From Nocardioides sp. CER19 (GTDB lineage Bacteria > Actinomycetota > Actinomycetes > Propionibacteriales > Nocardioidaceae), in NCBI RefSeq assembly GCF_029846275.1, contig NZ_JARVWS010000001.1, positions 1,426,001 through 1,490,000 of the forward strand: a stretch of 64,000 nucleotides of DNA, in the 5' to 3' direction. Both the position numbers and the translations under genes were made by a program. How positions within the stretch are numbered: the first letter of the stretch is position 1; every line of letters starts with the position of its first letter. The notes under the pieces were generated by a model, which ran no database searches, was not told the DNA's origin, and saw only the letters and a program-made list of their open reading frames with translations. This document shows positions 26,091 through 34,714 of the stretch, in pieces.

Positions 26091-27331
26091 ATGGTTGCTG
26101 CTGGGTCTGCTGGTCATCCCGTGTTGGGGGTGATCGCTGGTGTGCGGGATCGGCTCAAGGGCGTGGCGGATGTGAACCCGACGTTCATGGACCTCGACGC
26201 CCGGCGGATGGCGCTGTTGGGGATCGCGGCGGCGCGGGCGCAGCTGGACGAGCTGGAGCTGCGGGTCGTGTCAGCCGCGGCCGGGGCGGCCGATCGGGGT
26301 GCGGCGCGGGACGTGGCGGGCTGGCTGGTGGTGCATGGCCATCGGGACTCCCGGACCGCGCGTGCCGACGCCCGGCTGGCGCACGCCTTGGACCGGCGCC
26401 ATGAGGTGCTGCGGCGGGGCATGGCCGAGGGCAGGGTGCATCTGGACCAGGCGCACGTGATCGCGCGGGCGTTGGACGACCTGCCGACCGACCTGGCGCC
26501 GGAGACGCTGGCCGCGGCGGAGGCCGCGTTGGTGGAGCTGGCGAATCGGCACACGCCGAAGGAGCTGCGCCGGTTGGGGCGGCGGGTGTGGACACGGTCG
26601 CCCCCGACATCGCCGAGGCCGTCCTGGCGCGTCGGTTGGCGGCGGAGGAGGCCTCGGCGCGGCGCAAGACGCGGCTGAGTTTCAGGACGAACGGGGACGG
26701 CGCCACCCGGATCAGTGCGGTGGTGCCGGACGCGGCGGCGGTGCGGTTGAAGACCTACCTGGACGCCTTCACCAGTCCTCGGCACGGGGAGAAGCGCGGG
26801 GCGGGCCCGTATCCGCGGGTCCTGGGGCAGGCGTTCTGTGCCCTCCTGGAGCGGATGGATCCGGCGACGCTGCCGCAGCACGGGGGTCGGGCGACCACCG
26901 TGGTGGTCACCATCGACCTGGACTCCCTACGCAGCGACCTCGGCGCGGGCGAGGTGGTCGGTGGGGAGGTGGCGGGCGGCGAGGCGCTCTCGGTCGGCGA
27001 GGTCCGGCGGCTGGCGTGCACGGCCGGGATCGTGCCGGCGGTGCTGGGTGGGAAGGGTGAGCTACTCGACCTGGGTCGGGGGCAGCGGTTGTTCAGCAAG
27101 GCCCAGCACACCGCGTTGGTGCTGCGGGACGGGACCTGTCGAGCCGACGGCTGCGACATGCCCGGCACCTGGTGCGAAGCCCACCACCGGATCCCGTGGA
27201 CCCGCGGGGGCCGGACGGACCTGGCGAACGCGGTCCTGCTCTGCAGCCATCACCACCACCGGGTCCACGACCCCACCTGCTCCACCGACCGACTCCCGAA
27301 CGGACGGGTCAGCTTCACCAGACGGACGTGA
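26091..27331 (+). pseudogene. DUF222/HNH endonuclease gene split by a 1-base frameshift
   Basis: Two adjoining frames make one DUF222-HNH protein. The first (from 26091) reads MDLDARRMALLGIAAARAQL and continues to LANRHTPKELRRLGRRVW. The second picks up at once as DTVAPDIAEAVLARRLAAEE and ends with the HNH nuclease motif (CEAHHRIPWTRGGRTDLANA, then VLLCSHHHHRVHD). The switch is at about 26590 (GGCGGGTGTGGACACGG), where one missing base would restore RRVLDTVAPD-like sequence. This family resembles the mycobacterial 13E12 repeat proteins and is often mobile or multicopy. Either it is a recent pseudogene or the base is a sequencing error; programmed frameshifting has no visible slippery signal. 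Confidence 0.85.
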
Positions 27332-27398
27332 GCCGACCGGACCGCATCCCGTGCGGTTGACTCGTCCGGTCCAGTGTCAGAGGAAGGAGCGAAGACGG

Positions 27399-27536
27399 AT
27401 GCCGGCCCAGCAGACGCTGCTCGCCTTGATGGTCGTGTGCGCCGGGACCATGCTCGTCCCCGGCGCGTCGAACCTGTTCCTGCTGGCGCACGGGATCGGC
27501 GACGGCCGACGCTGCGCACGGGCGGCGTCCGCGCGG
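27399..27536 (+). pseudogene. N-terminal stub of a LysE-family transporter gene
   Basis: AGGAAGGAGC precedes an ATG followed by MPAQQTLLALMVVCAGTMLV and PGASNLFLLAHGIGDGRR. This is the first membrane helix and the PGPxNLFVLARGLxxGRR loop of LysE/RhtB amino acid exporters (here PGAS in place of PGPN). After ~45 codons the homology stops abruptly and the frame runs into the next gene's start. At least three quarters of the gene is gone. Confidence 0.65.
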
Positions 27537-27562
27537 CGTGATCACCGTGGCAGTGTGTCGGC

Positions 27563-28174
27563 ATGGCCGAGTCCGCAGCTGACTTCTATGCCCGCGTCGT
27601 CGCCCAGGTGGGGGAGGGCCGGCTGCCGGCGCCGCCAGTGACCGAGTGGCCGACGTTCCCCTGGGAGGTCGAGGACGGCGCGATCGTCGCCAAGCGACTC
27701 GCTCCGCCGGGTCCGGAGGAGAGCCGGAGGGGCACCGGTGGCGTCGACTGTGGCCTCTGCGACGAGAGGGGCGCCGTCGGCACGATCTGGCGCGACGACG
27801 TCTGGCGCGTCAAACCGCTGCCCACCCGGCACGGGTTGCCCCTCACCCTGATGCTCGAGACCCACGAGCACCTCGACTTCACCGATCTCGACGAGCACCA
27901 GGCCGCTCAGGTCGGCGTGCTGACGGTGCGACTGGCCCGCATCGTCGAGTCGCTGCCCAACATCGCCCGTTGCCATGTCGGCCGCTGGGGCGAGGGGACG
28001 GAGCACTGCCATGTGTGGTTCTTCGGACGTACCGAGGGACTGCTGCAGACGCGAGGCTCGTTCGCGATCGAGTGGGACGAGATCCTCCCGCCCGGCCCCG
28101 AGGACCTGTGGCGGGCCGACCTCGCCGAGGTCGCCCGCAAGCTCGTCACGCACGGCGGCGAGGTGCTCGTCTGA
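27563..28174 (+). CDS. HIT-superfamily-like protein
   Basis: A 203-residue soluble protein. VDCGLCDERG (~residues 62-71) looks like the N-terminal Cys-x2-Cys zinc site seen in GalT/HIT proteins. LMLETHEHLDFTDLDEHQAA fits the HIT beta-strand/helix region, and EGTEHCHVWFFGR (~147-159) carries an H-x-H pair where HIT proteins have the histidine triad. A nucleotide hydrolase or transferase is suggested, but the triad is incomplete, so the assignment is tentative. It starts in the debris of the LysE stub and ends 7 bases from the convergent epimerase gene. Confidence 0.6.
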   Translation: MAESAADFYARVVAQVGEGRLPAPPVTEWPTFPWEVEDGAIVAKRLAPPGPEESRRGTGGVDCGLCDERGAVGTIWRDDVWRVKPLPTRHGLPLTLMLETHEHLDFTDLDEHQAAQVGVLTVRLARIVESLPNIARCHVGRWGEGTEHCHVWFFGRTEGLLQTRGSFAIEWDEILPPGPEDLWRADLAEVARKLVTHGGEVLV

Positions 28175-28181
28175 CGCGGGG

Positions 28182-29120
28182 TCAGAGCCCGTGCGATCGC
28201 TGCCAGTCGGCGAACGCCTCCGCCGAGGTGCGTGACGGCGTGTAGCCGAACACCTCCTTGAGGCGCCGGTTGTCGAGCACGGGGCGGTACTGCAGGAACC
28301 GCGTCTGCTCCGGCCCGTAGGCCGTCAGGCCGAGCCGCTTGCCGACCGCGAGTGCGGTCCGCAGGACCGGCTCGGGGATCGTCAGCACCGACTTGCCGAG
28401 ACGTCCGGCGATCTCGTCGATCGTGACCGCGCCGTCGCCGGCCACGTTGTAGATCCCGGTCGCCGCCCCTGTCACGGCGCGCTCCATGATCGTGACGACG
28501 TCGGTGTCCCAGATGAACACGAACGGGCTCTCGGCGCCGCGGATCTTCAGCAGCCGCGGTCGCTGGAAGAGCGCCGTGATCTGGTTGTCGACCGTCTCGC
28601 CGAGGATCGTGCCGATCCGCAGCACCACCTGCTCGAGCTCGGGGTGCGAGGAGCGCAGCTCGGCGAGCATGCCCTCGACCAGCGCCTTGTGGTGGCTGTA
28701 GGCGAACTCCTCGTTGCCGCGGACCGGCTGGTCCTCGGTGATCCACGCCGGGTTGTCGGCGTGGTAGCCGTAGGACGCTCCGGAGGACGACACGACGATC
28801 CGCCGCACGCCGTGCGCGAGGCAGGCGTCGAGCACGTGCCGGGTGCCGTCCACGTCGACGGCGTACTCGAGCTCGCGGTTCGACTTCTTGCCCGGCGTCA
28901 CGATCGCCGCGAGGTGTACGACGACCTCCGGCTGGGCCGCGCCCACGGCCGCCGAGACGGCGGGTGCGGAGGTGACGTCGACGACGACGTGCGAGACGCC
29001 GTCGACGGGCGTGCCCGGGACCGCCAGGTCGGCGCTCGTGACGTCGTGGCCGGCGCCGGCCAGGCCGCGGACGACGGACGAGCCGAGGAAGCCGTTGCCG
29101 CCGGTGACCAGCACCCTCAT
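28182..29120 (-). CDS. NAD-dependent epimerase/dehydratase
   Basis: A 312-residue extended SDR. Rossmann GGNGFLGSSV (residues ~7-16), LAAIVTPGKKSNRELEYAVD (catalytic loop), SSSGASYGYHADN with the catalytic Ser, and YSHHK (Tyr-x3-Lys) are all present. NAD preference fits the start of the sequence; the substrate is unknown. The ATG overlaps the stop of the BASS transporter gene (ATGA), and that gene overlaps the monooxygenase gene. This is therefore the last gene of a tightly coupled three-gene operon whose products probably act on one imported compound (inference). Confidence 0.87.
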   Translation of the reverse strand: MRVLVTGGNGFLGSSVVRGLAGAGHDVTSADLAVPGTPVDGVSHVVVDVTSAPAVSAAVGAAQPEVVVHLAAIVTPGKKSNRELEYAVDVDGTRHVLDACLAHGVRRIVVSSSGASYGYHADNPAWITEDQPVRGNEEFAYSHHKALVEGMLAELRSSHPELEQVVLRIGTILGETVDNQITALFQRPRLLKIRGAESPFVFIWDTDVVTIMERAVTGAATGIYNVAGDGAVTIDEIAGRLGKSVLTIPEPVLRTALAVGKRLGLTAYGPEQTRFLQYRPVLDNRRLKEVFGYTPSRTSAEAFADWQRSHGL

Positions 29121-30058
29121 GCGGCCACCGCCTCGGCCGACGCCGCCGACGACGCGGTGCGGCGCCGCCACCACTGTGCCACGCAGAGACCCGCGACGAT
29201 GTCCCAGATGCCCCACCAGGCGGCGACCAGCGCCATGCCGCCGAGCCCGTCGAAGAACGTGAAGACGAGGAGCAGTCCCAGACCGGCGTTGCGGATGCCG
29301 ACCTCGAACGTCATCGCCTTCGTGCTGGGGACCGGCAAGCGGGTCGCCCGGGCGATGCCGAAGCCGAGCAGGAGCGCCAGCGCGTCGTGCAGGAGGACGG
29401 CGAGGAGAACCACGCCGATGTGGTGCACGAAGATGTCCCAGTTGTTGGCGACGCCGATGACGATGACGGCGCCGAGCGCGAGGAACGACACCGGGCCGAT
29501 GATCCGGTGCCCGACCCGGGCGACCCGCGGCCACAGCCGGGCGATCGTGATCCCGACGGCGAACGGCACCAGGATGACGAACGCGATCTCGCCCAGCATG
29601 GAGCCGACGGACAGGTCGATGTCGTGGAGCAGGTCGCCGCCCGATGGGTGCAGGCCGCCCCAGAACGCGAAGTTGATCGGCATCAGCACGATCGCGAGCA
29701 CGTTGCTGACCGCGGTCATCGACACCGAGAGCGCCACGTCGCCGCCGGAGCGGTGCGTGAGGATGTTGGAGACGTTGCCCGGCGGGCAGCAGGCGACCAG
29801 GATCATGCCGAGCGCGACCGAGCCGCGTACGTCGAGCAGGAGCGTGAGGAGGAAGGTCAGGGCCGGCAGGAGCAGGAACTGCGCGACGACGCCGATGCCG
29901 ATCACGGCCGGCCGCCGCAGCGCCGCCGCGAACGACGACAGCGGCGTGTCGAGGGCGATGCCGAAGAGGATCGCCCCGACCACGATCTTGAGCGTCGTCA
30001 GCGAGCTCTCGTCGAACGCGATGCGGAGGTCGTCCACATCGCTGGCGAGCACCATCAT
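29117..30058 (-). CDS. Bile acid:sodium symporter (BASS) family transporter
   Basis: A 313-residue membrane protein with about ten helices. It has the BASS signature block LGMILVACCPPGNVSNILTHRSGGDVALSVSM (split here only for description; residues ~83-114) and the second conserved region around FEVGIRNAGLGLLLVFTFFD, corresponding to the E-x-G-x-x-N-A-x-L sodium-site motif. Members move organic anions with sodium. It sits between a flavin monooxygenase and an epimerase in an overlapping operon, so it likely imports or exports their substrate or product. Confidence 0.87.
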   Translation of the reverse strand: MMVLASDVDDLRIAFDESSLTTLKIVVGAILFGIALDTPLSSFAAALRRPAVIGIGVVAQFLLLPALTFLLTLLLDVRGSVALGMILVACCPPGNVSNILTHRSGGDVALSVSMTAVSNVLAIVLMPINFAFWGGLHPSGGDLLHDIDLSVGSMLGEIAFVILVPFAVGITIARLWPRVARVGHRIIGPVSFLALGAVIVIGVANNWDIFVHHIGVVLLAVLLHDALALLLGFGIARATRLPVPSTKAMTFEVGIRNAGLGLLLVFTFFDGLGGMALVAAWWGIWDIVAGLCVAQWWRRRTASSAASAEAVAA

Positions 30059-31362
30059 CGGGCCACCCCCAGCGCCTCGATCTCGCGCCGGACGGCGGAG
30101 CGGTAGGCGTCCTTGTTGACGTAGTAGGCCATTCGCTCGAGGCCGAGGTAGTGGTACCCGCCGCTCAGGTCCGGCCGCGGACCGCGGGCGCGGCCCTCGA
30201 AGGCGGCGGCCGCGTGCGGGCGCTCGGTCCTGGCGCGGAGGTAGGACGCGACCAGCTCGGCCTGCTCGTAGCGGCCCTGCCAGCCGATCCCGGACGCCTC
30301 GATCATGCCGAGCACGAAGAGGTCCGGCTGGTCGGGGTTCACGACGTTGAGGTAGAGGTCGGGGGCCGCCGGCGGCACCCAGCGGAGGAGCCCGGGATCG
30401 AGGAACGGGTAGTGCAGGCGGTAGCCGGTCGCGAGCACCACGACGTCGTAGTCGTCGCTCGTGCCGTCGCGGAAGACCACCCGCGAGCCGTCGAACCGCT
30501 CGATGTCGGCCCGCACCGACAGGTCGCCGTGCCCGAGGTGGTGGAGGATCAGCGAGTTCACGATCGGGTGCGACTCGTAGAGCTTGTGGTCGGGCTTCGG
30601 GAAGCCGAACTTCGTCGGGTCGCCGGTGAACATCCGCAGCACGCGGCTGTCGACCGCCTGCTTGATCTTCGCGGGCAGCGGACGGCCCTGGTTGAGGGAG
30701 TCGGACGGCTTGCCGAAGACGTACTTCGGCACGAAGTGGTAGCCCCGCCGCACCGAGATGTCGACCGCCGCCGCGTGGTGCACGGCGTCGACAGCGATGT
30801 CGCAGCCCGAGTTGCCGGCGCCCACGATGAGGACCCGCTTGCCGGCGAACACGGTGGCCGACTTGTAGCCGCTCGTGTGCAGGATCTCACCCGAGAAGGT
30901 GCCTTCGAACGTCGGCACGTGCGGCTCGGAGAGCGTCCCGTTCGCGACGAGTACGCCGTCGTGGTGCTCGGTCCGCTCGCCGTCGGGCCCGACCGACGTC
31001 ACGTCGTACCCACCGCCCGCGGCCGGGACGACGCGGGTGACCTCGGTGCCGAACCGGAAGCCGTCGGTGAGCCCGAAGTGCTTCGCGAAGTCGCGGAAGT
31101 AGGCGATCAGCTCGCGGTGCGAGGGGTAGTCGGCGACCGAGTCGGCCATGGGGAACTCGGCGAACTGGGTGGTTCCCTTCGACGAGATCAGGTGGGCCGA
31201 CTCGTAGACGGTGCTGCGCGGCGCGTCGATGTCCCAGAGGCCGCCGACCCCGTCGGACATCTCGTAGCCGGTCCACTCGATACCGAAGCGCTGCAGGTTG
31301 CGGGCGGCGGCGAGCCCCGAGGGGCCGGCGCCGATGACGGCGTAGCTCATGATGGGCGGCAT
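30055..31362 (-). CDS. Flavin-containing monooxygenase
   Basis: A 435-residue class B flavoprotein monooxygenase. FAD motif GAGPSGLAAARNL is at residues ~11-23, and the NADPH motif VLIVGAGNSGCDIAVDA at ~175-191. A Baeyer-Villiger/FMO-like signature is visible around GYKSATVFAGKRVL, and the late ATG motif reads VVVLATGYRLHYPF. It adds oxygen to N, S or carbonyl centres of a lipophilic substrate. It heads the overlapping operon FMO - BASS transporter - epimerase. Two starts are possible, 31362 (GAGGCAGG upstream) and 31350; the first is preferred. Confidence 0.9.
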   Translation of the reverse strand: MPPIMSYAVIGAGPSGLAAARNLQRFGIEWTGYEMSDGVGGLWDIDAPRSTVYESAHLISSKGTTQFAEFPMADSVADYPSHRELIAYFRDFAKHFGLTDGFRFGTEVTRVVPAAGGGYDVTSVGPDGERTEHHDGVLVANGTLSEPHVPTFEGTFSGEILHTSGYKSATVFAGKRVLIVGAGNSGCDIAVDAVHHAAAVDISVRRGYHFVPKYVFGKPSDSLNQGRPLPAKIKQAVDSRVLRMFTGDPTKFGFPKPDHKLYESHPIVNSLILHHLGHGDLSVRADIERFDGSRVVFRDGTSDDYDVVVLATGYRLHYPFLDPGLLRWVPPAAPDLYLNVVNPDQPDLFVLGMIEASGIGWQGRYEQAELVASYLRARTERPHAAAAFEGRARGPRPDLSGGYHYLGLERMAYYVNKDAYRSAVRREIEALGVAR

Positions 31363-31441
31363 CCTGCCTCATCACCGCCGTGACCTGTGACACAGGGAGC
31401 GTCGGGCGGGACCTCCGTCCCGGTGCGACAGGATGGGGGGC

Positions 31442-32404
31442 ATGCGTCCGATGCTCGCGTCGCCCGGCGACCATGTTCCGGTCGGTGGAGCGTGGACGCA
31501 CGAGGTGAAGTGGGACGGCGTACGGATCCTCGCCGACGTCACGACGGCCTCGACGGGCGGTCACCGGGTCGTGCTGACCACTCGCAACGAGAACGTCGCC
31601 ACGACCGGGTGGCCGGACGTCACCGCCGTCGGCCCCGACCGCGACCTCCTCGTCGACGGCGAGATCATCGGGCTCAACGCCGAGGGCCTGCCCGACTTCC
31701 GTGTCCTGGGCGAGCGGATCCACGTCCGCGGAGCGGCCGCCGCGCGGCTCGCGACGCGGGTGCCGGCGACCTACATGGTCTTCGACCTGCTCCGCCTGGA
31801 CGGCCGGATGCTCCTCGACCGGCCGCTCGAGGAGCGCCGGGCCCTGATGGAGACGGTGTCGGCCGCGGGCGACCTCGGCGGCTGGCAGCTCCCGGCGTCG
31901 TACGACGACGGGCGGATGCTCTTCGAGGCGACCCGGCAGCAGGGACTCGAGGGCGTCGTCAGCAAGCGGCTCGACTCGATCTACCGCCCGGGCGAGCGGA
32001 CCAACGCGTGGCGCAAGTTCGCGCACCGCTTCCGCGGGTCCTACGTGGTCGGCGGGTGGCGGCCGCAGACGGGCACGACCGACCGGCTGGCCTCGGTGCT
32101 CGTCGGTGAGGTCACCGCGGGCGGCCTGCTGTTCCGGGGCAAGGTGGGCAGCGGCATCGGGCCGCGCGAGAGCGCCCCGCTCAAGGCGCTGCTGACCGCA
32201 CGGGCGTCCAGCCCCTTCGTCGACGAGGTGCCCCGGGTCGACGCGGTGGGTACTCACTGGGTCGAGCCGCTGGTCGTCGTCGACGTGGACACCCACGGAC
32301 GTCCGCCCACCGCCGGCCGGGACGGGCGGCTCCGCCAACCCTCCTACCAGGGCGTGCGGACCGACCTGAGCCCGACGGACCTCGAGAACAGGGGAGAGAC
32401 CTGA
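31442..32404 (+). CDS. ATP-dependent DNA ligase (NHEJ type)
   Basis: A 320-residue ligase. Motif I is EVKWDGVR (nucleotidyl lysine, residues ~21-28), motif III/IIIa is YMVFDLLRLDG, motif IV is QGLEGVVSKR and motif V is RTNAWRKFAHRF, followed by an OB-fold part. The size is that of the ligase domain of LigD or a stand-alone LigC-type enzyme. AGGATGGGG stands ideally before the ATG at 31442; an ATG 9 bases earlier is the alternative. Downstream, after one cell-wall gene, lies the matching LigD-type polymerase, so this is a split LigD system. No Ku gene is in the window. Confidence 0.88.
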   Translation: MRPMLASPGDHVPVGGAWTHEVKWDGVRILADVTTASTGGHRVVLTTRNENVATTGWPDVTAVGPDRDLLVDGEIIGLNAEGLPDFRVLGERIHVRGAAAARLATRVPATYMVFDLLRLDGRMLLDRPLEERRALMETVSAAGDLGGWQLPASYDDGRMLFEATRQQGLEGVVSKRLDSIYRPGERTNAWRKFAHRFRGSYVVGGWRPQTGTTDRLASVLVGEVTAGGLLFRGKVGSGIGPRESAPLKALLTARASSPFVDEVPRVDAVGTHWVEPLVVVDVDTHGRPPTAGRDGRLRQPSYQGVRTDLSPTDLENRGET

Positions 32405-33096
32405 TGCGACGCCTGCTCGCGGCACTGCTGCCCGTGCTCCTCCTCGGCCTGCTGCCGAGCCCTGCCGACGCGGCGACCACCGTCCGTCTCGACGGCGTCA
32501 GCGTGCGGCTGCGAGCCGGCACCAGCCAGGTGGTGACGGCGAACCGCACCCGCGGCTACCACGCCCGCGTGACGTTCTGGGCGCTGCAGCACGGGCGGTG
32601 GACGAAACGCCTCTCGACCCGCGACGGCCGGATCGGCTACGGCGGGCTGAGCCGGCCGGCGCAGCGGCACCAGGGCGACGGCACCACGCCGACCGGCACG
32701 TTCGACCTGCCGTTCGCGTTCGGGACGCACGCGAGGAAGGCCGGCTGGCGGATGGGCTACCACCGGATCCGGAAGGGCGACTACTGGGTCGGTGACAACG
32801 CCTCGCGCTACTACAACCAGCTGCGCAACAAGAGCGTCGGCGGCTTCCGGTGGTGGCTGCCGGAGAGCGACGACAACGGCTCCGAGCGGCTGCTCGCTCA
32901 CCGCGCGCCCTACGAGTACGCCTTCGCCACCGGCTTCAATGCCGGGCAGGTGCACCACCGCGGCTTCGCGATCTTCCTGCACGTCAACGGCAGGGGCGCC
33001 ACCGCCGGCTGCGTCAGCGCCCCGCGCTCGTTCCTGAAGAAGCTGTTCGGTCTGGTCGACCCGTCCCGCCACCCCGTGATCGCGATCGGCGCATGA
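32404..33096 (+). CDS. Secreted L,D-transpeptidase-like (YkuD-type) protein
   Basis: A 230-residue exported protein with a signal peptide (MRRLLAALLPVLLLGLLPSP, cleavage near ADA-ATT). A YkuD-like catalytic domain follows, with GTFDLPFAFG early and the active-site block FLHVNGRGATAGCVSAP (~residues 197-213) containing the His, Gly and nucleophile Cys of L,D-transpeptidases. It would act on peptidoglycan stem peptides outside the membrane. Its ATG overlaps the ligase stop (TGATG) and its stop overlaps the next start (ATGA). It is therefore embedded between the two halves of an NHEJ system, an odd partner for DNA repair. Confidence 0.82.
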   Translation: MRRLLAALLPVLLLGLLPSPADAATTVRLDGVSVRLRAGTSQVVTANRTRGYHARVTFWALQHGRWTKRLSTRDGRIGYGGLSRPAQRHQGDGTTPTGTFDLPFAFGTHARKAGWRMGYHRIRKGDYWVGDNASRYYNQLRNKSVGGFRWWLPESDDNGSERLLAHRAPYEYAFATGFNAGQVHHRGFAIFLHVNGRGATAGCVSAPRSFLKKLFGLVDPSRHPVIAIGA

Positions 33097-34004
33097 GCGA
33101 GGACGCCGGCGAGGTCCGCGTCGCCGTCGACGGCCGCACCCTCAAGCTGAGCAACCTCGGCAAGGTGCTCTACCCGCGCACCGGCACGACCAAGGGGGAG
33201 GTGCTCGACTACTACGCGCGCATCTCGCCGGTCCTGCTCCCGCACCTGCACGGTCGCGCGGTCACGCGCATCCGATGGCCGCACGGCGTCGCCGAGGGCA
33301 GCTTCTTCGAGAAGAACACCCCGTCCGGCACGCCGGGCTGGGTCCGCACCGTCACCGTCCCCACCACCGGCTCGCGCACGGCCAGCAAGCAGGAGGGCAC
33401 GCTCACCTTCCCGGTCGTCGAGGACCTCGCCACACTCACGTGGCTGGTCAACCTGGCCGCGCTCGAGCTGCACGTCCACCAGTGGACGGTCGACGACGAC
33501 GCCCGGCCGCAGGGCGCGAACCGCGTCGTCATCGACCTCGACCCCGGCGAGCCCGCCGGCCTGCACGAGTGCTGCACGGTCGCCCTGATGGTGCGGGAGC
33601 GGCTCGACGCACGCGGCCTGTCGTCGTACGCGGTCACCAGCGGGAGCAAGGGCCTGCACCTCTACGCGAGCCTCGACGAGCCGCTCGCCAGCGAGGAGAC
33701 CTCGGCGCTGGCCAAGGAGGTCGCCGAGGAGCTGCAGGCCGAGCACCCGAAGCTCGTGACGGCGACGATGACCAAGGCCCGGCGGGGCGGGAAGGTCTTC
33801 CTGGACTGGTCCCAGAACGCCGGCAGCAAGACGACGATCTCGCCCTACTCCCTGCGCGGCAAGGAGCGGCCGTACGTCGCCACGCCGGTCACGTGGGACG
33901 AGGTCGAGGCCGGTGCCGAGGACCCGCTCGGTCTGGAGCAGATGACCTTCACCGAGGTGCTGGAGCGGGTCGAGCGGGTCGGCGACGTCTTCGGCATCGC
34001 GTAG
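33093..34004 (+). CDS. LigD-type NHEJ primase-polymerase
   Basis: A 303-residue archaeo-eukaryotic primase-like polymerase domain. LSNLGKVLYPRTGTTKGEVLDYY (residues ~19-41) is the LigD start signature. VVIDLDPGE (~146-154) carries the two metal-binding Asp residues, SGSKGLHLYASLD (~183-195) the SxGxHL motif, and RRGGKVFLDWSQNAGSKTTI the third Asp and the conserved end. It fills gaps and adds nucleotides at double-strand breaks with Ku and the ligase. The ATG overlaps the transpeptidase stop, so all three genes form one operon. Confidence 0.92.
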   Translation: MSEDAGEVRVAVDGRTLKLSNLGKVLYPRTGTTKGEVLDYYARISPVLLPHLHGRAVTRIRWPHGVAEGSFFEKNTPSGTPGWVRTVTVPTTGSRTASKQEGTLTFPVVEDLATLTWLVNLAALELHVHQWTVDDDARPQGANRVVIDLDPGEPAGLHECCTVALMVRERLDARGLSSYAVTSGSKGLHLYASLDEPLASEETSALAKEVAEELQAEHPKLVTATMTKARRGGKVFLDWSQNAGSKTTISPYSLRGKERPYVATPVTWDEVEAGAEDPLGLEQMTFTEVLERVERVGDVFGIA

Positions 34005-34100
34005 GCGCTTGTTTACCCACTTGGGGTTCGGATGTGGCCGGGTGCTTGACGACTCTCACGTAGTGTCGGCGGCCCGGGTCGATCTCAAGGAGGGCAACCG

Positions 34101-34658
34101 TTGGAGCTGGCGCCGGTACCGTCCCGGCCGCCGCTCATGGGACGCCTGTGGCTCGTCGTCGCGTTCGCTCTGCTCGCGCCGACGTTCCTCCTCGTCGCGC
34201 TGCCGACGATGCTCGGCCTGCAGCGCTACGTCGTCAGCAGCGACGCGATGCGCGACAGCCTGCCACGCGGCTCGCTGATCTTCGCCGAGAAGGTGTCGAC
34301 CACCGACCTCCAGATCGGTGACGTGATCACGTTCCGACCGCCGCGCGGCCTCGTCGACACCGCCTACGTCACGCGCCGCGTCGCCTCGATGGGGGCCGCC
34401 GGGATCATCACGAGCGCCGACGGTGCCCGGGTCGATCCCTGGCAGCTGGCGGCGACGGGGAAGACGGCGCGGGTGGTCGCCCATGTGCCGTACGTCGGCT
34501 ACCCGTTCCTCGGCGGCCTGCGACCCGCCACGGGGCTCACGCTGGCCAGCGTCCCGCTGCTGGCCGTGCTGCTGGCCGTGATCGCCGACCTCCAGCGGTC
34601 CAGGCGCCGGCGGCGGGCCGTGCGGCGACGCGCTGTCCAGCGCGTCGCCGGCCCGTGA
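34101..34658 (+). CDS. Signal-peptidase-I-like protein lacking catalytic residues
   Basis: A 185-residue protein with an N-terminal membrane anchor (~residues 14-38), an S26-type (SipW-like) domain and a C-terminal membrane segment before a very basic tail. The catalytic box of the family normally reads V-x-S-G-S-M-x-P-T-L-P-x-G-S. Here it is VVSSDAMRDSLPRGS, so the residue before Met is Ala49 instead of the nucleophile Ser. The HRV-type box (THRV) reads VTRRV, with Arg92 for the general-base His. Both changes argue for a non-peptidase role. The start is a TTG with AAGGAGGG well placed. It is followed by a two-component pair on the same strand. Confidence 0.65.
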   Translation: MELAPVPSRPPLMGRLWLVVAFALLAPTFLLVALPTMLGLQRYVVSSDAMRDSLPRGSLIFAEKVSTTDLQIGDVITFRPPRGLVDTAYVTRRVASMGAAGIITSADGARVDPWQLAATGKTARVVAHVPYVGYPFLGGLRPATGLTLASVPLLAVLLAVIADLQRSRRRRRAVRRRAVQRVAGP

Positions 34659-34702
34659 CCCGCGGCATACCGCATTCCGGCCCGCGTGGGAAGTACCTCG
34701 CC

Positions 34703-34708
34703 TACGAT
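34703..34708 (+). promoter_or_regulatory. -10 element suggesting a leaderless response-regulator mRNA
   Basis: TACGAT ends 6 bases before the response-regulator ATG and no ribosome site is present. Transcription would start at or next to the ATG, a common actinobacterial arrangement. Confidence 0.45.
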
Positions 34709-34714
34709 TCGCGC

